From Lamprobacter modestohalophilus (lineage in GTDB: Bacteria > Pseudomonadota > Gammaproteobacteria > Chromatiales > Chromatiaceae), in the NCBI RefSeq assembly GCF_016583905.1, contig NZ_NRRY01000007.1, forward strand, positions 81,290-145,289: a stretch of DNA of 64,000 nucleotides, read 5' to 3'. Positions 36,952-45,000 of the stretch are shown piece by piece. Within the stretch, counting starts at the first letter, position 1; the number at the start of each line of letters is the position of its first letter. A program made the position numbers and the translations under genes. The notes beneath the pieces were generated by a model. That model ran no database searches. It was not told the origin of the DNA and was given only the letters and a program-made list of their open reading frames with translations.

Positions 36952-37266
36952 TCAGCCGTTGCTGATGCCGGTGATCTTGAGCTGGGTGAACAGCTGGCGA
37001 TGGCCCTGCCGCTTCAGGTGGTGCTTACGGCGCTTGAACTTGACGATGTGGACCTTGTCATGCTTGCCGTGAGCGGCGACTTCAGCCGTGACCTTAGCGC
37101 CGTCCAGGTAAGGCTTGCCAACCTGAACAGAGTCGCCGTCAGCGAGCATCAGCACGCGCGGGATGTCCAACGTCGAGCCTTGACTGGCGTCGAGCTTCTC
37201 GACGGTCACGAGATCGCCCTCGGCGACGCGGTACTGTTTACCGCCGGTTTCGATGATTGCGTACAT
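36952..37266 (-). CDS. rplU: 50S ribosomal protein L21
   Basis: A 104-aa large-subunit protein; start at ATG 37266 ([20 protein letters not shown]), the invariant L21 opening. The frame is open further upstream but lacks conservation. The C-terminus [20 protein letters not shown] is typical. First gene of the rplU-rpmA-obgE-proB operon. Confidence 0.97.
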   Translation of the reverse strand: MYAIIETGGKQYRVAEGDLVTVEKLDASQGSTLDIPRVLMLADGDSVQVGKPYLDGAKVTAEVAAHGKHDKVHIVKFKRRKHHLKRQGHRQLFTQLKITGISNG

Positions 37267-37380
37267 AACGGGGTCGAGATGCCTCGAAAATAGAAGTATT
37301 TTCACCGAGCGAGGTGGGAGCTGCGGTACAGTCGTTGAGCGACCTCCGCTGAACAATCCCTCGATCGCACAAGACCCCCT

Positions 37381-37409
37381 AGTATGCCCCCGCGATCGCT
37401 GGGCGTCAA
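37381..37409 (-). promoter_or_regulatory. Sigma70-type promoter for rplU operon
   Basis: On the minus strand TTGACG (37409-37404), a 17-bp spacer and CATACT (37386-37381) form a good sigma70 match about 115 bp upstream of the rplU start, leaving a leader of roughly 105 nt. Confidence 0.6.
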
Positions 37410-37609
37410 AGGCATGATTAAGGTCGGATGCGCTGTGCCGCCGACAAAACATCGGCCTGCGCTGCCGGTCACGCCGGCTGAATCCGCGTCTTCCGGGGGC
37501 ATGGCGAGGTCCTAGCGAGATCCTGGCAGAGGCTCTGTCAGATCTCCTATCAGAGATCCTGGCAACGGCGTGGAGGTTCTGGCAACGGCGTGACTTTCGG
37601 TTAACGCTC

Positions 37610-37638
37610 TTGACAGTCTTCTGGTGCGAACCTAGCAT
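37610..37638 (+). promoter_or_regulatory. Sigma70-type promoter for ispB
   Basis: A perfect -35 TTGACA (37610-37615), a 17-bp spacer and -10 TAGCAT (37633-37638) lie 32 bp upstream of the ispB ATG. Confidence 0.75.
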
Positions 37639-37670
37639 TTGCCGGCCCTATCAGCAGTAGATGCCGCTTC

Positions 37671-38639
37671 ATGGACCTTTCTCAGATTCGGTCGCCTGTG
37701 GCCGATGACGTCAAGGCGGTCGACAAACTCATCGTTGACCGCCTGCAGTCTAACGTCGTACTCATCAACCAGATCGGCCACTACATTGTCAGTAGCGGCG
37801 GCAAGCGGCTTCGGCCCCTGCTCGTCCTTTTGGCGGCGCGCGCTTGCGGCTACTCAGGCCACCGGCATCTGGATGCAGCCGCGATCGTGGAGTTCATCCA
37901 CACCGCGACCCTCCTGCATGACGACGTCGTCGATGGCTCCGAGCTGCGCCGCAATCGCGATACGGCAAACACCGTGTGGGGCAATGAAGCCAGCGTCTTG
38001 GTCGGCGACTTCCTCTACGCCCGCGCCTTCGAGATGATGGTTGACGTCGGCAACCTTCGCATCATGGAAGTGATGGCCGGTGCCACAGCCCGCATCGCCG
38101 AAGGCGAGGTGTTGCAACTGCTCAACGCCAACGATGCCGATACCGACGAGTCGCGCTACATGGAGGTGATACAACGCAAGACCGCCACCCTGTTCGAGGC
38201 GGGCACGCGGCTTGGCGCTGTTCTCACCGAGTCGAATCCTGAGGTCGAGGCCGCGATGTCAAGCTATGGCCTGCACCTAGGCATCGCTTTCCAGCTGGTT
38301 GACGATGCGCTCGATTACATGTCTGACGACGGCACCATCGGCAAACAGATCGGCGACGATCTCGACGAAGGCAAGCCGACGCTACCGGTGATTCGCGCGA
38401 TGGAGGTCGGCAATGATGCTCAGCGCAAGCGTCTCCGCCAAGCCATCGAAGAAGGCGGTAGGCAACACATCGATGATGTCATCGAAGCCATTGTCGCCAC
38501 CAAAGCGATCGACTATACTGTCGAGCTTGCTCGCTGGCATGCGGACGCGGCCAAACAGGCGCTGAACGCGGTGCCAGAGTCGCCCAGTCGTGAGTCCTTG
38601 GCGGCAACGGCAGACTTCTCAGTCGCTCGAACCTACTAG
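37671..38639 (+). CDS. ispB: Octaprenyl diphosphate synthase
   Basis: Makes the long prenyl side chain for quinones; 322 aa. The first aspartate-rich motif is in LLHDDVVDGSELRR, the second in QLVDDALDYMSDD; GGKRLRPLLVLLAAR binds diphosphate. The chain length of the product cannot be fixed from sequence. Its position opposite rplU is the classical gammaproteobacterial arrangement. Confidence 0.95.
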   Translation: MDLSQIRSPVADDVKAVDKLIVDRLQSNVVLINQIGHYIVSSGGKRLRPLLVLLAARACGYSGHRHLDAAAIVEFIHTATLLHDDVVDGSELRRNRDTANTVWGNEASVLVGDFLYARAFEMMVDVGNLRIMEVMAGATARIAEGEVLQLLNANDADTDESRYMEVIQRKTATLFEAGTRLGAVLTESNPEVEAAMSSYGLHLGIAFQLVDDALDYMSDDGTIGKQIGDDLDEGKPTLPVIRAMEVGNDAQRKRLRQAIEEGGRQHIDDVIEAIVATKAIDYTVELARWHADAAKQALNAVPESPSRESLAATADFSVARTY

Positions 38640-38745
38640 CGAAAGGATTCGATGAGACAAGCGATGGGGTAAGCCCAGAGTGGACAGGCGAGCAGAGATC
38701 AACGGACGAAGCGGGTTGCTGCAAAGGCCATCCGCCTGACAATCA

Positions 38746-38772
38746 ATCAATCGGCGCCACCAGGCGATTGAT
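38746..38772. terminator. Hairpin between ispB and tRNA-Pro
   Basis: ATCAATCG and CGATTGAT form an 8-bp perfect stem around an 11-base GC-rich loop, 106 bp after the ispB stop. There is no T run, so termination is only a possibility; processing of the tRNA leader is another. Confidence 0.4.
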
Positions 38773-38781
38773 GCAGAACAT

Positions 38782-38858
38782 CGGGGTGTAGCTCAGCCTG
38801 GTAGAGCACTGCCTTCGGGAGGCAGGGGCCGGAGGTTCGAATCCTCTCACCCCGACCA
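38782..38858 (+). tRNA. tRNA-Pro (anticodon CGG)
   Basis: A 77-nt cloverleaf with encoded CCA. Acceptor arms CGGGGTG and CACCCCG pair fully; the anticodon arm CTGCC-TTCGGGA-GGCAG places CGG at positions 34-36, reading the CCG proline codon; the T arm is GGAGG-TTCGAAT-CCTCT. Confidence 0.97.
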
Positions 38859-38863
38859 TTCAA

Positions 38864-39124
38864 TTAGCCTAGCGCACTGGCGCGGCGTTCTTCGGGACAT
38901 CGAGGCATGGTGTGCTCCTCTTGCCCTCGACGAGGCTTAAGGAGGGTAACAGGGTCAGCCGACACACTGAGGGCCGGGCGCAAGGTGGCGGCGAAGACTT
39001 GGCGCTCCCCGCTGGCAAGGAACACCCGAACCGGCCCATCGGTGGCCAGGCGCGCCACCACGCCCTCGCCACACTTGGGATGTTGGATTCGCTGGGCGAG
39101 CTGGAAGTGGGGATCGGCCATCAT
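38864..39124 (-). CDS. Small hypothetical protein downstream of the PIN-like toxin
   Basis: An 86-aa frame whose first ATG directly abuts the stop of the DUF5615 toxin gene, suggesting coupling. The segment RIQHPKCGEGVVARLATDGP followed by VRVFLASGERQVF recalls the small beta module found at the C-terminus of UvrD/PcrA-type helicases (HPKFGEG). Its own tail is polar. It could be a real third gene of the toxin-antitoxin run or a chance frame. Confidence 0.4.
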   Translation of the reverse strand: MMADPHFQLAQRIQHPKCGEGVVARLATDGPVRVFLASGERQVFAATLRPALSVSADPVTLLKPRRGQEEHTMPRCPEERRASALG

Positions 39125-39478
39125 TCAATCGTGAACAAGCAGATGGCTCAGCGTCAGCTCAACGAATTGGCTGGAAGCGAATGCGTTTTCGATTTCAGCG
39201 ATATTTCGTGTCAGCAAGCGCTCCAATACCTGGTTGCTGATATTGCCGGTGACGATCAGCAACAGCTTGGGCGGGCGACCTTGTAGTAGGAAAGAATCGA
39301 CGAAATCGGCGTCTTTGGTGACAACGATTCGATGCTCTAGACAAGCCAATGCCGTGATGCCTGCATCCTGAGTCCGATTCTGTTCGGGCAAATCCAAGGT
39401 GTGCAAAACGTCGTGCCCGCGCGCCGCGAGCCAACGCGCCAAGCGTTTTGGCAGTTGAGCGTCAACGATGAACTTCAT
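39125..39478 (-). CDS. DUF5615 PIN-like toxin
   Basis: A 117-aa protein of the DUF5615 PIN-like family, predicted ribonuclease toxins. Acidic metal-site candidates are in MKFIVDAQLPKRLARWLAAR, HRIVVTKDADFVDSF and the C-terminal ENAFAS region; RTQDAGITALA is also typical. Its start overlaps the DUF433 antitoxin stop by 4 bp. Confidence 0.88.
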   Translation of the reverse strand: MKFIVDAQLPKRLARWLAARGHDVLHTLDLPEQNRTQDAGITALACLEHRIVVTKDADFVDSFLLQGRPPKLLLIVTGNISNQVLERLLTRNIAEIENAFASSQFVELTLSHLLVHD

Positions 39479-39699
39479 GCCGCCAAGGATTCAACACGCT
39501 TAACCGCCATCAGACGCGCGGCAAAGGCGAGCGCCGCCAGGATGTCTTCGCGGGTTAAATCTTCGTAATCGGTCAGAATGTCCTCAATCGTCATGCCGCT
39601 GGCCAGCCATTCGAGCACATTCTCGACTGGATAGCGCAGCCCGCGAATGCAGGGCTTGCCGTGGCAAATATTCGGATCAATCGTAATCAAATCAGTCAT
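39475..39699 (-). CDS. DUF433 antitoxin
   Basis: A 74-aa DUF433 protein with the helix-turn-helix-like pattern ITIDPNICHGKPCIRGLRYP and VLEWLASGMTIEDILTDYED. DUF433 proteins usually pair with DUF5615 or PIN proteins as here, binding the toxin and the operon promoter. It is translationally coupled to the toxin gene and overlapped upstream by a 38-aa frame. Confidence 0.88.
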   Translation of the reverse strand: MTDLITIDPNICHGKPCIRGLRYPVENVLEWLASGMTIEDILTDYEDLTREDILAALAFAARLMAVKRVESLAA

Positions 39700-39812
39700 G
39701 ACGCGATGTCCTTCAGCTGGGTGGCTCGGGTGTTGTTCTTGTTGATGTGCGCGATCGCTGTGCCTTTCAGGCGACTGCTTTTGAGTTCGTCATGGAGTGT
39801 TAAGCCGAGCAT
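39696..39812 (-). CDS. 38-aa small frame overlapping the antitoxin start
   Basis: Reads MLGLTLHDELKSSRLKGTAI, then AHINKNNTRATQLKDIAS. The TGA stop overlaps the DUF433 ATG by 4 bp, which argues for translation or at least coupling. No family is recognised; it may be the remnant of a longer gene or a leader peptide for the toxin-antitoxin operon. Confidence 0.35.
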   Translation of the reverse strand: MLGLTLHDELKSSRLKGTAIAHINKNNTRATQLKDIAS

Positions 39813-39821
39813 GAAATCCTC

Positions 39822-40679
39822 TCAGTTACCCGCCGTCCTTTGTGTCGGCCGTTGCCCACCACCGGCACACAATCCCTCAAGGTCATCGAGCTCGGCGCCG
39901 TCAAAGCCCGCACTTAAGCGGTCTGCGCGATTCAGCGGACAGCGAACCTCGCCGTGTAGATGAAGCCGGATCATCGCTAGGGAGGTTGCACGCGGCTCTA
40001 GGCCTCGCTCTTGACAGAGGTGATGAAACCACCGGCTGCCAATCGCGACATGGCCGACTTCGTCGCGCAGAATGATCTCGAGCCGATCCGCGGTGTCATG
40101 ATCCCCAATCTGGCGTAGTCGCTCGATCATCCCCGGTGTGACGTCGAGTCCTCGTGCCTCCAGCACCCGTGGCACGAGTGCCATGCGCTCCAGTACATCG
40201 CCCGCCGTGCGGCGCGCCATGTCCCAGAGACCATCGTGGGCGGGGAGGTCGCCATAGTCGTAGCCCAGGGCTTGGAGCCGATCGCGCATCAAGACGAAAT
40301 GTTCGGCCTCCTCGGCGGCGACCTTTGCCCAGTCGGCTTGGTAGGCCGTTGGCATCTGCGTGAAGCGCTGCACCGCGTCCCAAGCGAGGTTGATGGCGTT
40401 GAACTCGATGTGGGCGACGGCGTGGACCAGTGAGGCCAGTCCGGCTGGGTTGTTGAGCTTGCGCTTCGGGAGCTCGCGGGCTGAGACCAGCCGTGGTCGG
40501 GCAGGGCGACCCGGGGTTTGTAGGGGATGCCAATCGGCCGGCGCTCCGGGTGCGATCTCCCCAGCTGCCCAACGCGCCGAAACCTGGCGCGTCAGTGCGA
40601 CCTTGGTATCGGGCTCGGTTGCGGCCAGACAAGCAGCGGCGGCGCTGACAAGCGTTTGTTTTGCTGTTTGGTTAGTCAA
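39822..40679 (-). CDS. DUF455 ferritin-like protein
   Basis: A 285-aa protein of the DUF455 family in the ferritin-like superfamily. Carboxylate/His metal-ligand motifs of a four-helix bundle are seen: AHIEFNAINLAWDA, EEAEHFVLMRDR and RDEVGHVAIGSRWFHHLC. A di-iron or di-metal centre is inferred; no substrate is known. A Zn-independent C-terminal tail is rich in Gly/Glu. Confidence 0.88.
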   Translation of the reverse strand: MTNQTAKQTLVSAAAACLAATEPDTKVALTRQVSARWAAGEIAPGAPADWHPLQTPGRPARPRLVSARELPKRKLNNPAGLASLVHAVAHIEFNAINLAWDAVQRFTQMPTAYQADWAKVAAEEAEHFVLMRDRLQALGYDYGDLPAHDGLWDMARRTAGDVLERMALVPRVLEARGLDVTPGMIERLRQIGDHDTADRLEIILRDEVGHVAIGSRWFHHLCQERGLEPRATSLAMIRLHLHGEVRCPLNRADRLSAGFDGAELDDLEGLCAGGGQRPTQRTAGN

Positions 40680-40686
40680 GATACAG

Positions 40687-40726
40687 TTGTTTTGTTTTTG
40701 AACAGGCTATATGCTTTTCAAAACAA
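40687..40726. promoter_or_regulatory. Inverted repeat upstream of DUF455 gene
   Basis: TTGTTTTG (40687-40694) and CAAAACAA (40719-40726) are perfect 8-bp arms 24 bp apart, 8 bp upstream of the DUF455 start and 130 bp upstream of the small membrane protein. The central GGCTATATGC could supply a -10 for either direction. It looks like an operator or a regulatory hairpin. Confidence 0.45.
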
Positions 40727-40858
40727 GACGACCAGGATGGTTGATTTCCAGTCTGGGCTCGTGGTTGTCGTCGTCAGCCGATAGTTCGGCTATGCTTATC
40801 AAGTATTCGACCAAAAACTTAAAAACAGGTCGCGTTTGTGCGCCCGAGGATGGTTGTG

Positions 40859-41119
40859 ATGAAACTGTGCAAGACGTGTTTTTCGTCGGTGTGGCCGTTC
40901 GTGCTCATGACTGTAATCGCTGGGATCACCGGGTTTGTCACTTGGCTGACGCTTGGTCTGTCGCAGCCGGAGCCTGAGACACGTATTGCGGTTGGCTTGA
41001 TCGTGTTTGTCGCGGTCGAAGCAACCTTGATCCACTATGTTGTCAGCTGTATGCGCCGCCACTGCCGCCATCACGTCCCGAAGATGGGCCGCGGCCACCA
41101 CCTGAGCCCGGGAGCCTGA
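40859..41119 (+). CDS. Small two-helix membrane protein with Cys/His ends
   Basis: An 86-aa protein from ATG 40859, with GAGGA 8 bases upstream. It begins MKLCKTCFSSVWPFVLMTVI, has two membrane helices (about 10-32 and 46-66) and ends CMRRHCRHHVPKMGRGHH. The N-terminal CKTC and the C-terminal CxxxxC/His cluster would lie on the same side of the membrane and could bind metal or heme. Family not recognised; codon use supports a real gene. Confidence 0.65.
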   Translation: MKLCKTCFSSVWPFVLMTVIAGITGFVTWLTLGLSQPEPETRIAVGLIVFVAVEATLIHYVVSCMRRHCRHHVPKMGRGHHLSPGA

Positions 41120-41154
41120 GGCTCTCTTGGGTCCTGAGCCCGGCTCGCCCAGAC

Positions 41155-41916
41155 CTAGCTTGATTCAGCGGGCTTCGGTCGAACGTCGGTGACCCGATTC
41201 CGAAGGTAGACCGGAAGCGCTTGGTCCGGCCGCTGCGCGTTCTGTGCGGTGGCGCGGGCTAGCCAGGCGATATCTTCGGCCTGCGGACCACTATCTGCGA
41301 GCAGACGCACTCGAATTGGCTCCGACTCAGGATCAGGATCAGGATCAGGATCAGGATCAGGATCAGGATCAGCATCACTCATAAGCGACGCTTGATGGCG
41401 TTCGGCGAGCGCTGGATAGGCCTCCCAGCCGCTTCCGGCGCCACACCAACCTGAGCCATCCAGGATAGGCGTGTGCTCAGGTGCGACGACCGATTCCAGA
41501 TCGAGGAGCCTGATCTGATCACCGTCGTCGATCCGGTAACATCCCCAATAGACCTCGCCCATGCGGGCATCGAGTGCGCAGGCGATCTTGCGTTGTCCGG
41601 TCTGCCGGTAAGCGGCGCGCGCGGTTGCTGCAAGGGTTGAGACGCCAATCACCGGTCGGTTAGCGCCGAAGGCGATACCCTGTGCGACCGCGGTGGCAAT
41701 GCGCACGCCGGTGAACGAGCCCGGGCCACGGCCGTAGGCGATCGCGTCCAGGGCTGAAAGGTGCACATTTGCGCCTTGAAGCAGCGTTTCCAGCATCCCG
41801 AGGATCAGATCTGCGTGCCGTCGTGGCGCGGTCTCGCAGCGTTGCTCAAGCTGGTCGTCGATCAGCAAGGCGGCTGAGCAGTCGTTGCCTGAGGTTTCGA
41901 TGGCCAGGATCTTCAT
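41155..41916 (-). CDS. tsaB: tRNA threonylcarbamoyladenosine biosynthesis protein TsaB, with Asp-Pro repeat
   Basis: TsaB dimerises with TsaD in the t6A-tRNA synthesis complex; 253 aa from ATG 41916 (MKILAIETSGNDCSAALLID). The ASKHA fold is seen in YGRGPGSFTGVRIATAVAQG and ALDARMGEVYWGCYR. At about residues 181-197 a run of Asp-Pro dipeptides encoded by seven identical CAGGAT hexamers interrupts the C-terminal part, a place where the family is variable. Divergent from the SNF2 gene. Confidence 0.94.
   Translation of the reverse strand: MKILAIETSGNDCSAALLIDDQLEQRCETAPRRHADLILGMLETLLQGANVHLSALDAIAYGRGPGSFTGVRIATAVAQGIAFGANRPVIGVSTLAATARAAYRQTGQRKIACALDARMGEVYWGCYRIDDGDQIRLLDLESVVAPEHTPILDGSGWCGAGSGWEAYPALAERHQASLMSDADPDPDPDPDPDPDPESEPIRVRLLADSGPQAEDIAWLARATAQNAQRPDQALPVYLRNRVTDVRPKPAESS
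41328..41369. repeat. Seven perfect CAGGAT hexamers in tsaB
   Basis: Seven identical head-to-tail CAGGAT units. On the minus strand they read ATC CTG shifted to GAT CCT, i.e. alternating Asp-Pro, within the TsaB C-terminal part. Confidence 0.95.
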
Positions 41917-42099
41917 GTCGGAATGTGGCGGCTGAGTGGACGTTGGACGCGCAGACTGTACCATGGGGGGCTTTCCCCAGCTCAAGATCCCGTCAGTGCA
42001 CGAACCGAAGGATATGCTTGCGATCCGCATCTTAGTACAAACCCCTTGCCGCCGGTCCGCCGAGCTCGCGTTGCCAGCGCGCACCTGCGAGCGTCGGGC

Positions 42100-45000
42100 A
42101 TGAGCGATCGCCGCGCCGCCTATCAGTCGCTGATCGCCGACGAGCGTCGCATCCTGCGCGTACTCTCGGTGGTCTGTGAGCCGATTAGTCAGACCACGCT
42201 CGGCGTGGTGTTGGATGCGCTGGGCTGGAAAGACCGGCGCGGTGCGTTGCTCAAGGAGCGCCTGGGCAAGCTGTGGCGCGATCGCATGCTCAATGCTGGC
42301 CTGATGGAGCAGCGACGCAACTTGCTGGTCTGCCATCCTGATCTGCTCGAGCCGCTGACCCGCGAGACGCTTGCCGATGGCAACTTCAAGGCCATCGTCA
42401 GCGCGGCCGAGCAGGTGGTGCCGGTTGCGATGCGCAACGCCTGGGATCGACCCAGCGACGAACGGCGTTTTCGGCAGCTGCGCATCGCCGTTTACGCTGG
42501 GCGTGAGGATGCGGTGCTGAAGATGCTCTCGTTGCAGGGCGTTGAGTCGTTTGCGCAGGTGCGTTATCGGCAGGTCGAGCTGCTTGCTCGCATCTGCACA
42601 CGCTCTGCTGATCCGGCTTGGCTCGAGACCTTGCCCGCGCGGCTCAAGGTGCTGGCGCTGGCGCCGATGCTGCGCGAGGCAGCGCTTGATCTCAACGCCA
42701 AGCCTAGCTCGTACCAGCTGATGGAGCGCCTGCTCGCACCGCTGGTGCCAAGTTGCCCGGATGCCGCTGATGCGCTCGCCGAACAGCGTCTACTCCGGGG
42801 GCAGCTCGATCAGGTTGCGGAGCTGTTGACCGGACGCGAGCATCCGCAGGCGCTGATCCTGAGCGGCTGGCTATCGATGCTACACGGCGCCTATCCGACG
42901 GCCATCGAGGCCTATGAGGCAGCGCTGCAATTGCAACGCCGCCGCACCCGCAAGCGCACGCTCTACGTCCCTGGTATCCCCGGCGTCTTGCATCTGCTGG
43001 CGCTGTTGCAGCGTGGCGAGCCTGCTGATCTGGAGTATGTCCGGCAGCAGGTGGCCATCTGTCTGAAGGCGAGCGTCACCGACCTGCTCGAGCCCGTGTT
43101 CCGGCTGATCGATGATCTTGCCGCCGTGCTCGCTGGGCAGACGCGCGTCGCCGAAAGCGCCTGGCTGCTGCATAGCATGGCCCCGCGTGGCGCCTTCCCG
43201 GCGCTGTTTCAGGCACTCTGTTTGCGTTGGCTTGGCCAGCGGCCCTCGGCAGAGAGCCTGATCCTGCTCCGCCACGGCGCCGCAGAGGCGGCCCGGGCGG
43301 GGCTTGATTGGTATGCGCGTGAGGCGGTGGTCTTGCTCCAGGGGTTTGGCGTCGAGGAGGAGCTGCCTGCGTTGGCTGAGCCTCCGAGCAGCCAGGTGCT
43401 GCTGACCGATCTGCTCGCACCCAAGCCGACCTGGGAGATCGCGCTGGAGGCGCTCAAGGGCCTCGCAGAACAGCGCGACACGGGTGCTGATCGGGTCGGG
43501 CAGCGGCAGGATGCGAACCGTCGCATGGCTTGGCTACTGACCCTGTATGACGGCGACATTGCCCAGCTCGAGCCGCGGGAGCAGAAGCGGACCAAGCGCG
43601 GCGGCTGGACCCAGGGCCGCGCGGTCTCGCTACAGCGTCTGGCCGAGGAGCCGGAGCGTTTCCCTTATCTGACGCCGAAGGATCGGGCGATCTGCGAGAC
43701 GATCACGCGCGAGCAGCAGGTCGGTTGGTCCGGCGGCTATGGACGCAGCAGCTATAGTATGGATCTCGATCGAGCGCTGTTGGTCGCGATTGGCCATCCG
43801 CTGGTGTTCCGGCCCGATGCGCCGGAGGTGCCGGTCGAGCTGGTTCGTGGCGCCCCGGCGCTGAGCGTGATCCGTCGTGACCAGGACATCCTCGTCAGCC
43901 TCGAGCCCTATCCACCGGACGGTCGTGCATTGCTACCGGTGCAGGAGACCCCGCAGCGACTGCGTGTGATCCAATTCGATGCCGGTCATCGCGAGATCGC
44001 GCGCATCCTCGGGTCCGCAGGGCTGGCGATCCCGCGTGCCGGCGAAAAGGCACTGTTGGACAGCCTCACCGCCGTCGCGCCAATGCTCCCCGTGCACTCG
44101 GATATCGGCGGCGGTGACAGCCAGGCGGAGGCGATCGAAGCCGATCTCCGCCCGCACCTGCATTTGACGCCCTGCGATGAGGGGCTACGGCTGGATCTTT
44201 TCATCCATCCGTTTGGTGACATCGGTCCGCAGCTGCGCCCAGGCGCTGGCCGCATGAGCCTGTTCACTGAGCACGAAGGACGGCCACTGCGCTGCACCCG
44301 CGATCTGCCGGCGGAGAAGGCGTCGGCTCAGGCCGTCATTGCGGCCTGTCCAGTGTTGCGCTTGGCGCTCGATCCGGCCCTCGATGCGATGCTCGACGCG
44401 GGCCTGGAGCTGGACCCTGAACTCGGGCCAGACTGGGACGACGAGCAGGACTGGACCTGGAATCTGCCTGACCCAGCAGAGGCCCTGGCGGCGCTGGAGC
44501 AACTGCATGCGCTGGGCGACCAGGTGCAGCTGGATTGGCCGCAGGGGCGGCGCATCGCGTTGAGTGAAGAGATCGGGCTGAACCGCCTGCAGGTGAAGGT
44601 CCGACAGAAGAACGACTGGTTCGATGTCGCCGGCGGGCTGCAGCTCGATGACGGTCGGGTACTGGCGATGCGCGAGCTGATCGAGCGCGTTGCATCGGCG
44701 CAGGGCCGCTACGTGCGACTTGGCGAGGGCGATTTTCTGGTTCTGAGCAGCGCCTTGCGACGGCGCTTACAAGGGCTCGCGAGCCTAATCGATGACGGCC
44801 GTTTCCATCCGCTGGCGGCGCCGGCGGTGCATGAGCTGATCGACGGCATGCAGGTCGAGGCCAGTCAGGAGTGGCTCGGTCTGCTCGATCGCTTGGCGCA
44901 GATCGAGGCCTTCGAGCCGGAGCTGCCATCGACCCTGCAGGCCGAGCTACGCGACTACCAGCTTGAAGGCTTCCGTTGGCTGGCGCGGCTGGCGCATTGG

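Larger units (their letters stand above)
37267..37670. other. Divergent promoter region rplU / ispB (404 bp)
   Basis: No gene is seen here. It holds a predicted promoter for each side, and between them repetitive sequence: CTGGCAACGGCGTG occurs twice close together (about 37558-37592), and near 37515-37560 there are CAGA/TCTG inverted words that could fold. Confidence 0.7.

Noticed and set aside
38858..38864. tRNA-Pro as an integration site for the toxin-antitoxin locus
   Set aside because: The locus lies next to the tRNA, but I see no repeat of the tRNA 3' end and no integrase between 38859 and 39822.
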